Assembly: GCF_028649395.1 (NCBI RefSeq)
Contig: NZ_JAQSUW010000010.1
Coordinates: forward strand, 180,964-244,963
Direction: 5' to 3'
Origin: Pseudomonas sp. Gutcm_11s
GTDB lineage: Bacteria > Pseudomonadota > Gammaproteobacteria > Pseudomonadales > Pseudomonadaceae
Length of the DNA: 64,000 bases
Shown: in pieces, positions 1 through 8,327 of the stretch
How the letters are laid out: each line of letters opens with the position of its first letter
Position numbering within the stretch: the stretch's first letter is position 1
The notes under the pieces: generated by a model
The model's input: the letters and a program-made list of their open reading frames with translations, nothing else
Told to the model about the DNA's origin: nothing
Database searches by the model: none
Position numbers and translations under genes: made by a program

Positions 1-883
1 CAAAATAGATAGATCGGCGGAACTGCTTGTTACCGCTCTCCGCCTGCTGCCGCTCAAAACCGGGTTTACCCAATGCAGACCAAGCATCCTGGGTATCCTG
101 ACAAAGGCGTTGCAACTCGTGAGGCTCTAGGGAAAACTCACTGTCCGGCCCCTTGTCTTCCCGGCTGATGGTGAAGTGCTTTTCGATAACGCAGGCTCCC
201 AGCGCAACCGCAGCCACCGACACGGTAGTGCCTAGCGTGTGGTCAGACAGGCCAGGAATGGTGCCGAAGCGCTCAGCCAATACCGGCATCTGCATGAGGT
301 TGGCCTGGTCGACCGGGGCCGGATAGCTACTGATGCAGTGCAGCAGCACTAACTGCTGGCAACCCCCTTCTCGCGCAGTGGCTACAGCCTCTGCAATCTC
401 CTCTTCGGAGCACATACCCGTGGACATGATCATTGGCTTACCCGTGCGTGCCACATACCGAATCAGTGGCAGGTCGGTCGCCTCGAAAGAAGCGATCTTG
501 TAAGCGGGAGCCCCCAGTTCCTCCAGCAGGTCAACGGCACTCTCATCGAATGGGGTGGAGAAGAGGGTGATGCCCAAGTGCTTGGCATAATCGAATATCT
601 GTTTATGCCATTCAAAAGGTGTTTCCGCCCACTTGTACAGGTCATACAGCTTGTAGCCGTCCCACAACCCACCGCGGATCATGAAATCTTCACGATCGCA
701 ATCGATGGTCATAGTGTCTGCGGTATAGGTCTGCATCTTGATGGCATGAGCGCCACTCTCGTATGCGGACTTGATTGTCTCGAGTGCTCGTTCCAGAGAG
801 CCATTATGGTTTGCAGACAGTTCCGCAATCACATAGGGAGGAAAGCCTTTGCCGATCTTTCTGCCGTTGATTTCACAGATCAT
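1..883 (-). CDS. pseI: Pseudaminic acid synthase PseI (NeuB family), 3' end cut by window edge
   Basis: Condenses the 6-deoxy-AltdiNAc sugar released by PseG with phosphoenolpyruvate to give pseudaminic acid in the cytoplasm. The 294 visible codons start MICEINGRKIG and carry the NeuB-family motif SANHNG (about residues 23-28), KMQTYTADT, a FSTPFDE stretch and EKHFTI, in the order typical of the TIM-barrel domain. The C-terminal antifreeze-like (SAF) domain lies beyond the left edge. It is the last visible gene of a minus-strand operon holding pseB, pseC, pseG and pseH, which favours PseI over sialic or legionaminic acid synthase. Substrate is inferred from these neighbours. About 210 AT-rich bases separate it from the sulfotransferase gene upstream. 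Confidence 0.9.
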   Translation of the reverse strand, partial: MICEINGRKIGKGFPPYVIAELSANHNGSLERALETIKSAYESGAHAIKMQTYTADTMTIDCDREDFMIRGGLWDGYKLYDLYKWAETPFEWHKQIFDYAKHLGITLFSTPFDESAVDLLEELGAPAYKIASFEATDLPLIRYVARTGKPMIMSTGMCSEEEIAEAVATAREGGCQQLVLLHCISSYPAPVDQANLMQMPVLAERFGTIPGLSDHTLGTTVSVAAVALGACVIEKHFTISREDKGPDSEFSLEPHELQRLCQDTQDAWSALGKPGFERQQAESGNKQFRRSIYF

Positions 884-1092
884 GATACATACCAATAATG
901 ATTAAATAAGGCCAAGAAATAGATCAAAATAAATTTTGAAAAACCACCACAGCTAACTCGCCAGCTAATGAGCCTCGAACCATGAGTGCACCCATGCACC
1001 CGGCTCTATCGCCACTGCCTCTATAAATCCAGCCTAAACATAGCTCCTAGAAAATATAAAGGATACAAAGCACTGCAATCCACACACAAAGA

Positions 1093-2046
1093 TTACAACC
1101 AGTAACCTTTTAAAGCATCAAAATCCACCCCCGAAGATGAAACAAACTTAGAGAAATATCGACTACAAAGCTCATTGTTGCCATCTGCATTAGCTTTCTT
1201 TATTAGCGCCCTTGTGAAGCCATCAAAAAATGATGCCTTACCAAGCTTAGAGCTGTTGAACTCAGCAAAAATCAGCTTCTTCATTGCCCTTAGATTTTTT
1301 TCACTTATATGAGGCAAAATCTCTCTAGAAATATCTACCCCACGGGCAGAAAGCCCACTATTGGCACTCTCTATCAGGACAAGCTCTTCCATGTCTATTT
1401 CTTTCCCCATAAGAGAAATAAAAAACGACTTTAAAAATAGCTTAGCTCCAAGAATATTAATGGACTCGAACGGGACTACTCCGAAGTCCTCGCCAAAATC
1501 TGAGTAAAACGCATCGGCTATTTCGCACCAAGAAATCTTATGTATATCGACTCTCTCGACAAACTCTTGGAAAGACAAAGTTCTGCCTTCCTTGATTTGC
1601 TGCAAATAACAAGACTCTATAAAGCTATCTTGCTTTCTAACAACTAAAGCCACGCGGCAATTTTGATTCCTGAAAATAGCCTTAAGCGACTCAGAGACCG
1701 CATCTACATGGGTGTATATCCCTTGATAGCGATCAAGTGCTGAATGCCCCAGAACACCTTCCCACGAGATAAGAATATTTTCACAGGGAGAAAGGTCAAT
1801 GATTTCGTCCATGCACTTCCTTGTCCTTTCTATACCTTCAAAGAACTTACGCTCACTCAATTCTTTTTCGGTATTAGCAATTGCTCTGAAATGCGAAATG
1901 AAAGGAGTATCCGCTATATCCTCTACCAGCAAACAATCAACATTGTACTTTTCTCTGAAAAGCGCTCTGTTCTCCCTCATATTTTGTTGTATCAGTGTGG
2001 AGGCAGACTTATGAGCGCCGACATGGACATATACTTTCTTTTTCAT
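1093..2046 (-). CDS. Sulfotransferase-like protein in the pseudaminic acid operon
   Basis: A 317-residue soluble protein with an N-terminal P-loop-like motif HVGAHKSASTLIQ (residues 8-20). This matches the 5'-phosphosulfate-binding loop of PAPS-dependent sulfotransferases (usual form HxGxHKTGTTxxQ). A second family-like segment, R137-K-x-D-S-F-I-E-S-C-Y, sits where the 3'-phosphate-binding Arg/Ser are expected. If functional it would move sulfate from PAPS to a glycan hydroxyl; the acceptor is unknown. The gene is visibly AT-rich, with many AAA, TTT and ATA codons, unlike pseH and pseG upstream, which suggests separate acquisition. It starts 54 bp after pseH on the same strand and is followed by pseI. 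Family assignment is fairly safe; activity is inference. Confidence 0.65.
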   Translation of the reverse strand: MKKKVYVHVGAHKSASTLIQQNMRENRALFREKYNVDCLLVEDIADTPFISHFRAIANTEKELSERKFFEGIERTRKCMDEIIDLSPCENILISWEGVLGHSALDRYQGIYTHVDAVSESLKAIFRNQNCRVALVVRKQDSFIESCYLQQIKEGRTLSFQEFVERVDIHKISWCEIADAFYSDFGEDFGVVPFESINILGAKLFLKSFFISLMGKEIDMEELVLIESANSGLSARGVDISREILPHISEKNLRAMKKLIFAEFNSSKLGKASFFDGFTRALIKKANADGNNELCSRYFSKFVSSSGVDFDALKGYWL

Positions 2047-2099
2047 GATTGCATTACAGAAGAATTCATTTTATTCTCGGGATAAACGCCTATGTACGC

Positions 2100-2639
2100 T
2101 TATATAGCACAATCTTGCGCAGCACTTTTAGAAGCTTGCCATTCCCGCTGCAATAGACCGAAACAGTATACCGACTGATAGCTAGCGCCATCTCCGTGCT
2201 GCTCACGAAGGCAACCTTCCTCCATGAAGCCCAGCTTGCGATGCAGCGCCAGCGACCGAGGATTGCCCTGCAGCACCTGCGCAGATATCTTGTGCAATCC
2301 CAAATGGGTGAATCCATGGTTCAAAGCCAAGGCAAGCATGTGCTTGCCAGTGCCCTTGGGAGCATCCGGAGCTGCGTGAAACCCCCACTCGGCAATGCCG
2401 CCCGAGGCTGATTCGCTGAAGTTGATGAACCCCTGCAACACGCCACCCTGCTCAAATACCAGCAGATGTTTGCGCGGATTCGTAGACGCAGCTGCAAACC
2501 ATGTCACGTGCTCACCCCAGGAAATTTCTCCGGAGTTGAACATGTAGCGACGCACCTCAGGATGGTTGCGCCATGAGAGAACGGGCTGGAGATCCCTTTC
2601 CGCCATTATCCGCAGAAGCCCTTCAGTATCTCTGCTCAT
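2100..2639 (-). CDS. pseH: PseH: UDP-4-amino-sugar N-acetyltransferase (GNAT)
   Basis: A GNAT-fold acetyltransferase of 179 residues. In the pathway it acetylates the 4-amino group of UDP-4-amino-4,6-dideoxy-beta-L-AltNAc using acetyl-CoA. Visible family features are the N-terminal SWRNHPEVRRYMFNSGEIS stretch typical of PseH, a central beta strand GGIAEWGFHAAP and the acetyl-CoA pyrophosphate loop APKGTGKHM. A C-terminal RSLALHRKLGFMEEG motif follows. Its ATG overlaps the pseG stop by 4 bp, so the two are translationally coupled. Length is normal for PseH (about 160-180 residues). Confidence 0.9.
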   Translation of the reverse strand: MSRDTEGLLRIMAERDLQPVLSWRNHPEVRRYMFNSGEISWGEHVTWFAAASTNPRKHLLVFEQGGVLQGFINFSESASGGIAEWGFHAAPDAPKGTGKHMLALALNHGFTHLGLHKISAQVLQGNPRSLALHRKLGFMEEGCLREQHGDGASYQSVYCFGLLQREWQASKSAAQDCAI

Positions 2640-3721
2640 GCTGACTCCAACATGTATGAAGCGACTCGACCCGCACCTTCGCCATCACAAACGGCGGCAG
2701 CAGCAAGATTGAATGCCCCTAGGGCCGCTGAAACCTCGGCGAGTGCCGAGGCAAGCCTCTGCGAAATATCCACCGCACTACCAAGCCAGCGAGCAGCCTT
2801 GGCGTCATGTAGGGCCTGCGCGCCGCGCAACTGATTGTCTGCCAGAGTCACCAGCAACGTGGGCAGCCCCATGCAGCAACGTTCCCACGACGAGCCACCT
2901 GCGGCACCGATGGCTAAGTCACTATTGGCCATCAGCTGCGACATGTCTCGGACGTTGACCATCACCTCGCCGGCAAAGGGGAGCTCCTGCAGCAATTCCT
3001 TCACCTGCTCGGTCCACGGAGCGGTCGCCCCCATGATCACAGTAACGCGGCAGTCGTTCGCTAGGCCGCAATCGCGAAGCGTCCTGAGAACCTGAGTCGT
3101 GGCATTCGGTAGATCTACACCGCCCATGCTGACGAGTATCTGTCGGACGCTGGAAAGTTGGCCACGGCGCCGCAGGCTGTAGTCGCGCAGCTGAGCGAAC
3201 TCTGGACGTAACAGGGCGTACTGCGGCCCCGCCAAAACCACGCTGTCATCTGGAACCAATCCTCGGTACGCCTGGGTTGTACGACCAAGATTCTGGTCGA
3301 GAAGCAGGTCGCTCAGATGCGAGCGGTCAGCAAGGTCATCAATCACCAGCAGCTTGCCGCAATGCACCCGCTGAACACCCTCCCATTGGGCATCCAACGC
3401 GTAGTGATCCACCACCAGCCAGTCGGGGCAAAGCTGCTGTAGAAGCGAGGCACAATCTCTGGCGTCTTGCTCCTGGGTAACTCCCAGCCATCGGGCGTGA
3501 GTCAATACTCCGTCAACAGGTGCTTGCGCCGACACTGCGAGCGGATGCACGGAGTAGCCGCGCTCGCTTATCAGTGTCAGTAGATGGCCCGGATGCGCCC
3601 TGCAGATAAAGTGACATTCTGCGCCGCTCCGCCTCAAAGCATCGGCCAACGTCAGACAGCGCATGACATGGCCACTTCCAATTTGCAGCGAAGCGTCTGC
3701 GCGAAATGCCACCACTTTCAT
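2636..3721 (-). CDS. pseG: PseG: UDP-sugar hydrolase of the pseudaminic acid pathway
   Basis: Hydrolyses UDP-2,4-diacetamido-2,4,6-trideoxy-beta-L-altropyranose to the free sugar and UDP, the step before PseI. The 361-residue product has a GT-B-like fold. The N-terminal motif GSGHVMR carries His18, equivalent to the catalytic His of characterised PseG, and the C-terminal lobe holds the nucleotide-binding stretch AIGAAGGSSWERCCMGLP. The frame is open further upstream, but the ATG at 3721 gives the canonical N-terminus MKVVAFRADAS and lies 4 bp after the SDR stop. It overlaps pseH by 4 bp. Confidence 0.92.
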   Translation of the reverse strand: MKVVAFRADASLQIGSGHVMRCLTLADALRRSGAECHFICRAHPGHLLTLISERGYSVHPLAVSAQAPVDGVLTHARWLGVTQEQDARDCASLLQQLCPDWLVVDHYALDAQWEGVQRVHCGKLLVIDDLADRSHLSDLLLDQNLGRTTQAYRGLVPDDSVVLAGPQYALLRPEFAQLRDYSLRRRGQLSSVRQILVSMGGVDLPNATTQVLRTLRDCGLANDCRVTVIMGATAPWTEQVKELLQELPFAGEVMVNVRDMSQLMANSDLAIGAAGGSSWERCCMGLPTLLVTLADNQLRGAQALHDAKAARWLGSAVDISQRLASALAEVSAALGAFNLAAAAVCDGEGAGRVASYMLESA

Positions 3722-3725
3722 GAAG

Positions 3726-4526
3726 TCACCAGGAAGTCCAGCCGCCATCGACAACCAAGTTAGCCCCATTGACGAAGGAGGAAGCTGACGATGCCAGAAA
3801 CAATACAGGGCCTTTTATTTCCAGAGCTTGCCCAATACGCCCTAGTGGTACCTTCTGAGCAAGAGCCTGAATAAATAGAGGACTCCCTGATTGAACTGCT
3901 TCAGAAGGAAATGGCCCCGGGGAGATACTGTTGACACGAATACTCTCACGACCGAACTCGCAAGCTGCATAGCGTGACCACTGAATCAGACCAGCTTTTG
4001 CTGCCCCATAGAAAGGAGGATTCACTACCTGCGGGTTGTCGTAAATTCTTTGATCCGGACTTACCAGCGCATACATCGAGGCGATATTGATAACGCTGGC
4101 ATCCCCCGACTGCCGCACCGCCTTACGCAAAGCGGGCAGTGCCTGCTGCAATAAATTATGCGCAGCAAGCAAAGTGACCTCATAGCTTTTGCCATAGGAT
4201 GCAGCATCGGAAACCTCTACGCTGCCAGCCCCCCCCATGTAGGCATTATTCACCAAAATATTTAGAGCTTCGCCTCTGTGAGCCTCGAAGAAACCTCTGA
4301 TGCTGTCTAAGCTGCATACATCGAAAACTGCGGGCTCGGCATGTAGCCCAGCATCCCTGAGCTGGCGCACGAGTCCATTACTACGCTCCTCGGATCGAGA
4401 GTTCACCAGCACCTTCGCACCTGCCTCAGCAAGGGCGAATGCCATAGCAGTGCCTAGGTAACCAGTGGCCCCAGTTATCAGCGCAACCTTACCGGCAAGA
4501 GAGAAAACCTCAGTTCCGTGCTGCAT
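3726..4526 (-). CDS. SDR-family oxidoreductase in the pseudaminic acid operon
   Basis: A classical short-chain dehydrogenase/reductase of about 266 residues. It has the Rossmann motif TGATGYLG (residues 18-25), NNAY, catalytic Ser150 in INIASMY, the YxxxK pair Tyr173/Lys177, and a C-terminal NLVVDGGW. NAD(P)H is the likely cofactor; the sugar substrate is unknown. This step is absent from the six-enzyme PseBCHGIF pathway. It resembles the PtmA-type SDRs found with nonulosonate synthesis in Campylobacter, an association from memory. A GTG at 4532 overlaps the upstream stop, but the ATG at 4526 has better spacing from a GGAG. It precedes pseG by 4 bp. Confidence 0.8.
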   Translation of the reverse strand: MQHGTEVFSLAGKVALITGATGYLGTAMAFALAEAGAKVLVNSRSEERSNGLVRQLRDAGLHAEPAVFDVCSLDSIRGFFEAHRGEALNILVNNAYMGGAGSVEVSDAASYGKSYEVTLLAAHNLLQQALPALRKAVRQSGDASVINIASMYALVSPDQRIYDNPQVVNPPFYGAAKAGLIQWSRYAACEFGRESIRVNSISPGPFPSEAVQSGSPLFIQALAQKVPLGRIGQALEIKGPVLFLASSASSFVNGANLVVDGGWTSW

Positions 4527-4528
4527 CC

Positions 4529-6151
4529 TCACTTTCTCCAGAGAGCTGGATTCAAACTTTTTTCTGTAAGCATCGGGCGGCCTGCTTCAACTTCTTCGAG
4601 CTGTGCATCGGTGAGCCCCTGCTCACAAAAGATATTGATGTTCGCAGACATCTGCTCGACCGTCTCAACACCAACGACGACCCCATCCACCCAACGCTGC
4701 GAAGAGAGATAGCCTACGCACAGATCAAGAACGCTTCGCCGCCCACAATACTGCACCATATCCTTCAGCCACTTCATAACACTTGGGGCGTCCTCCACGT
4801 TTGCCGTGGCCCATACGCAAGGATCAGTACTAAGCAGAACACCCTGAAGAAATGCGCTTCGAACATGGAGAACCAACTTTCTCGATGCTTTAGCTTCCAA
4901 TATGCGGGGAATACAAGAGGCCCATCGCCAATCGAGTATGTTCAGCGGCATTTGTATATACGCTACATCTTCGCAGGCCAGCGCAGATATCAATTCAACC
5001 GGAGATTGCACGGACACGCCCAGTTCACCGATGCGCCCCCTGCTTCGGTGGCCTTGAAGACTGCTCCAGACTGCGCCATCCCAGTCATGCAAATGGCTGG
5101 ATCTGTGCAGCATCAGCACATCAAGCCTAGGAGAGTTCAAATTGACACAAGACTCGTAGACACTCGCATCCACAAAGGCACTAACAATACCGGGGCCAGC
5201 ATCTTCAGGGCAGTTCGCAAGAGGCGATAATTTAGTAATAACCTTGGTTCGCCCCTGCCATCCCCCTTGCAGTGACCGACCAATGACTATCTCGCTATCT
5301 CCATATGCCCGCGCCGTGTCCAGATAGGAAACGCCATTGACGATAGCCATCTTCACTATCTCACGACTCAACTCAAGTGCAGGTTTTCCTGCAACGTTCG
5401 TAATACCGTAGCTAATCCCGAGTTGAGCAGTACCAAGCACGAGTTTGGTCGCAGCCTTATCAGTAACAGGCTGATATCGACCACTCGAGAGACGCTCAAG
5501 TAACTCGAATGACGACACAGAAACAGGGTCGTCGACACCTGCAAAAACCTCTTGCACTACAAGGTAATCATCCAAACAGTCCACGGTACAGCGAAGATGC
5601 CCTTTGCCAATAGATCGATACTTGTCAAAAGCCACCGAACCGCACTTGCGGATGACATAGGGGGTAACGTGTTCATGATCATAGGGATCATGAGAGTTAT
5701 TGTTGGCCTCGCGTAGCAAGCCAAGGTAGGTCACTTCTGCACTCATGCCATACGGCAGTCCGGACGGAACACCGTTGCAGCACATATAGCTCAGACCGCT
5801 AGTGAGAAACGCCTCTTCCACCTCATCAAGGAGCCGTCCATCGGGGAAAACATTGTCGGCTGTCAGGCGAAAAACAATGGTTTGATCACTGTATCCAGAC
5901 AGGGCATCCACCACACGACTGAGTGTGTTTTGCAAGCTACCGCGATGGCAAACAAGCCCATGTGCCGCAAGTAATGCAGCCAAACCATCATCACTGGAGT
6001 CATCCGAAGTAGCGACTACCACCTCCCGCCCTGTATTAGCAGCACGCCGAGCGGCCAATACAGCAAGCGGTATTCCATTGATCGGCAACATAACCTTTGC
6101 AGGAAGGCGTGACGAGGTAGTGCGCGCCTGTAGAACAGCCACACCTCTCAA
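4529..6151 (-). CDS. Fusion: SpsF-type cytidylyltransferase + aldo/keto reductase
   Basis: A 540-residue two-domain protein. Residues 1-225 form an NTP-transferase domain of the SpsF/CMP-KDO-synthetase-like type, with LQARTTSSRLPAKVMLPINGIPL (7-29), FRLTADNVF and HEHVTPYVI. It presumably activates the nonulosonate with CTP, filling the PseF role missing from the visible operon. Residues 235-540 form an aldo/keto reductase starting LVLGTAQLGISYG, with tetrad Asp278, Tyr283, Lys307 and His349 intact. The reductase substrate is unknown. The first codon is TTG (6151), overlapping the pseC stop; a GTG three codons downstream is an alternative. The downstream SDR start overlaps its stop. Domain calls are strong; the joint pathway role is inferred. 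Confidence 0.82.
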   Translation of the reverse strand: MRGVAVLQARTTSSRLPAKVMLPINGIPLAVLAARRAANTGREVVVATSDDSSDDGLAALLAAHGLVCHRGSLQNTLSRVVDALSGYSDQTIVFRLTADNVFPDGRLLDEVEEAFLTSGLSYMCCNGVPSGLPYGMSAEVTYLGLLREANNNSHDPYDHEHVTPYVIRKCGSVAFDKYRSIGKGHLRCTVDCLDDYLVVQEVFAGVDDPVSVSSFELLERLSSGRYQPVTDKAATKLVLGTAQLGISYGITNVAGKPALELSREIVKMAIVNGVSYLDTARAYGDSEIVIGRSLQGGWQGRTKVITKLSPLANCPEDAGPGIVSAFVDASVYESCVNLNSPRLDVLMLHRSSHLHDWDGAVWSSLQGHRSRGRIGELGVSVQSPVELISALACEDVAYIQMPLNILDWRWASCIPRILEAKASRKLVLHVRSAFLQGVLLSTDPCVWATANVEDAPSVMKWLKDMVQYCGRRSVLDLCVGYLSSQRWVDGVVVGVETVEQMSANINIFCEQGLTDAQLEEVEAGRPMLTEKSLNPALWRK

Positions 6152-7305
6152 CGTAGCACCCCACCCAAAACCTTCACGACATAATCCTGCTGCTCCTCGC
6201 TCATGGTCTGGAACATAGGCAGGCTGATGGCCTCGGTGTAGTAACGTTCAGACTCAGGGAAATCGCCAGCCTGGAAACCCATGCGCTGGTAGTGCGGCTG
6301 GGTATGCACAGGAATGTAATGAAGATTCACACCAATGCCCTGCTCACGCAGCGCAGCGAAGACCTGAGCATGAGTTGTGTGCAGCTTGTCCAGCTGCAAG
6401 CGCACTACATAGAGGTGCAGGCCGGAGTATGAATCCGGATGCTGCCAGGGCGTGACCACAGGCAGATCAGCAAGCAAGGTGTCGTAACGTTCGGCCAGCT
6501 GATGGCGGCGTGCAACGTACTGATCAAGCCGCTCCATCTGGCTTACGCCCAGAGCAGCCTGTAGCTCGGTCATGCGGTAGTTGAAGCCCAATCCGATCTG
6601 CTGGTAATACCAGGGACCATCGGCCTCGTGAGTCATCTGCTGCGGGTCACGGGTAATTCCATGGCTGCGCAACAGGGCCATGCTTTCGGCCAGTGCGGCA
6701 TCGTTGGTCAGGGCCATACCACCTTCCGCCGTGGTGATAATCTTCACCGGGTGGAAACTGAATACAGTTATGTCGCTGTAACGGCAGTTGCCGATGAACT
6801 CACCCTGATACTTACCGCCGATGGCGTGGGACGCATCTTCGATGACCTTGAAGCCATAGCGCTGAGCCAGTGCGGCAATGGCCTGCATATCGCAAGGCTG
6901 CCCGCAGAGGTGAACAACCACGACAACTTTCGGCAGTTTGCCTTCGCGCTCAGCTACCTCGAGCTTGGCGGCAAGCGCCGTCGGGCTCAGGTTGTAGGTG
7001 CGCGGGTCGATGTCGACAAAGTCCACCTGGGCGCCGCAGTAAAGCGCGCAGTTGGCGGACGCCACGAAGGTTACCGGGCTGGTCCACAGCCAATCCCCCT
7101 GCCCCAACCCCAGCGCCAAGCAGGCAATATGCAGGGCTGAGGTGGCACTGTTGACCGCCAGGGCATGCCTGGCGCCCACATGCCCAGCCACGGACTGCTC
7201 GAAACGCGGCACCATCGGCCCCTGCGTAAGGAAGTCCGAGCGCAGCACTTCGATCACCGCATCGATATCAGCCTGAGTGATGTCTTGCCGGCCGTAGGGG
7301 ATCAT
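6148..7305 (-). CDS. pseC: PseC: UDP-4-amino-4,6-dideoxy-L-AltNAc transaminase
   Basis: PLP-dependent aminotransferase of the DegT/DnrJ/EryC1 family, 385 residues. It transfers an amino group from glutamate to the 4-keto sugar made by PseB. The N-terminus MIPYGRQDIT is typical of PseC. The motif VIEDASHAIGG carries the PLP-contacting Asp, and FSFHPVKIITTAEGG carries the Schiff-base Lys. It lies 3 bp after pseB and overlaps the next gene by 4 bp, so it is a tight operon member. Confidence 0.93.
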   Translation of the reverse strand: MIPYGRQDITQADIDAVIEVLRSDFLTQGPMVPRFEQSVAGHVGARHALAVNSATSALHIACLALGLGQGDWLWTSPVTFVASANCALYCGAQVDFVDIDPRTYNLSPTALAAKLEVAEREGKLPKVVVVVHLCGQPCDMQAIAALAQRYGFKVIEDASHAIGGKYQGEFIGNCRYSDITVFSFHPVKIITTAEGGMALTNDAALAESMALLRSHGITRDPQQMTHEADGPWYYQQIGLGFNYRMTELQAALGVSQMERLDQYVARRHQLAERYDTLLADLPVVTPWQHPDSYSGLHLYVVRLQLDKLHTTHAQVFAALREQGIGVNLHYIPVHTQPHYQRMGFQAGDFPESERYYTEAISLPMFQTMSEEQQDYVVKVLGGVLR

Positions 7306-7308
7306 GGC

Positions 7309-8307
7309 TCAGATGCTCCCGATCTTTTCGCGATTCACGTCAATCCAGGCCTGCAGATCCGCATCGCTCATCCACTCCGAGTTGTTATCACTCGCGTAGA
7401 CGAAGCCTTCAGGCACTCTAGTGCCGTCCTTGATGCGCTTCTCACAGGTAGCCCAGTTGTTGATGGTGGGCAGAATCTTGAAATGCTCGGGATACTCGTA
7501 GGTGTAGTAGGCATCCTCGGCACTGATCATCTGCTCATGCAGCTTCTCGCCGGGGCGAATACCGATGATTTCCTGGCGCGCATCGGGGGAGACAACCCTC
7601 GCCAGATCGGTCACCTTCATCGACGGGATCTTCTTGACGTAGATCTCACCGCCTTCCATGTCCTCGAAGGCATGCCAGACCAACTCGACGCCCTCTTCGA
7701 GAGAAATCATGAAGCGAGTCATACGCGCGTCGGTGATGGGCAGAACGCCCTGATCCTTGATCGACATGAAGAACGGAATAACCGAGCCACGCGAACCCAT
7801 GACATTGCCGTAGCGCACCACAGCAAAGCGGGTGTCATGCCCACCAGAGTAGGAGTTGCCGGCGACGAACAGCTTGTCGGAGGCCAGCTTGGTGGCGCCA
7901 TACAGGTTGATCGGGCTGCTGGCCTTATCGGTGGAGAGTGCAACGACACGCTTGACCCCTTTATCGATACACGCATCGATCAGGTTCATAGCGCCGTTGA
8001 TATTGGTCTTGACGCACTCGAAAGGGTTGTATTCGGCCGTCGGCACGATCTTGGTGGCTGCGGCATGCACGACATAGTCGACACCATCCAGCGCACGGTA
8101 TAGGCGGTCCTTGTCACGCACATCGCCGATGAAGAAGCGCACACGGGAATCGCCCTGAAACTTCTTGGCCATATCCCACTGTTTCATCTCATCGCGCGAG
8201 AAGATGATGATTTTCTTGGGGTTGTACTTCGCCAGCGTCATCGGCACGAAAGTATTGCCGAATGATCCCGTACCACCGGTGACTAGAATTGTTTTATTGG
8301 TAAGCAT
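7309..8307 (-). CDS. pseB: PseB: UDP-GlcNAc 4,6-dehydratase (inverting)
   Basis: First enzyme of pseudaminic acid synthesis. It dehydrates UDP-GlcNAc and inverts C5 to give UDP-2-acetamido-2,6-dideoxy-beta-L-arabino-hexos-4-ulose. The 332-residue extended SDR has the NADP motif GGTGSFG near the N-terminus, the family segment LSTDKASSPINLYGATK with the catalytic Tyr and Lys, and GNVMGSRGSV. The frame opens at GTG 8325, but the ATG at 8307 is preceded by GGAG at 9-nt spacing and gives the standard MLTNKTILVTGG start. The upstream wbpA stop is about 20 bp away. Confidence 0.93.
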   Translation of the reverse strand: MLTNKTILVTGGTGSFGNTFVPMTLAKYNPKKIIIFSRDEMKQWDMAKKFQGDSRVRFFIGDVRDKDRLYRALDGVDYVVHAAATKIVPTAEYNPFECVKTNINGAMNLIDACIDKGVKRVVALSTDKASSPINLYGATKLASDKLFVAGNSYSGGHDTRFAVVRYGNVMGSRGSVIPFFMSIKDQGVLPITDARMTRFMISLEEGVELVWHAFEDMEGGEIYVKKIPSMKVTDLARVVSPDARQEIIGIRPGEKLHEQMISAEDAYYTYEYPEHFKILPTINNWATCEKRIKDGTRVPEGFVYASDNNSEWMSDADLQAWIDVNREKIGSI

Positions 8308-8327
8308 TTGTTGGTTCTCCGGCACAC

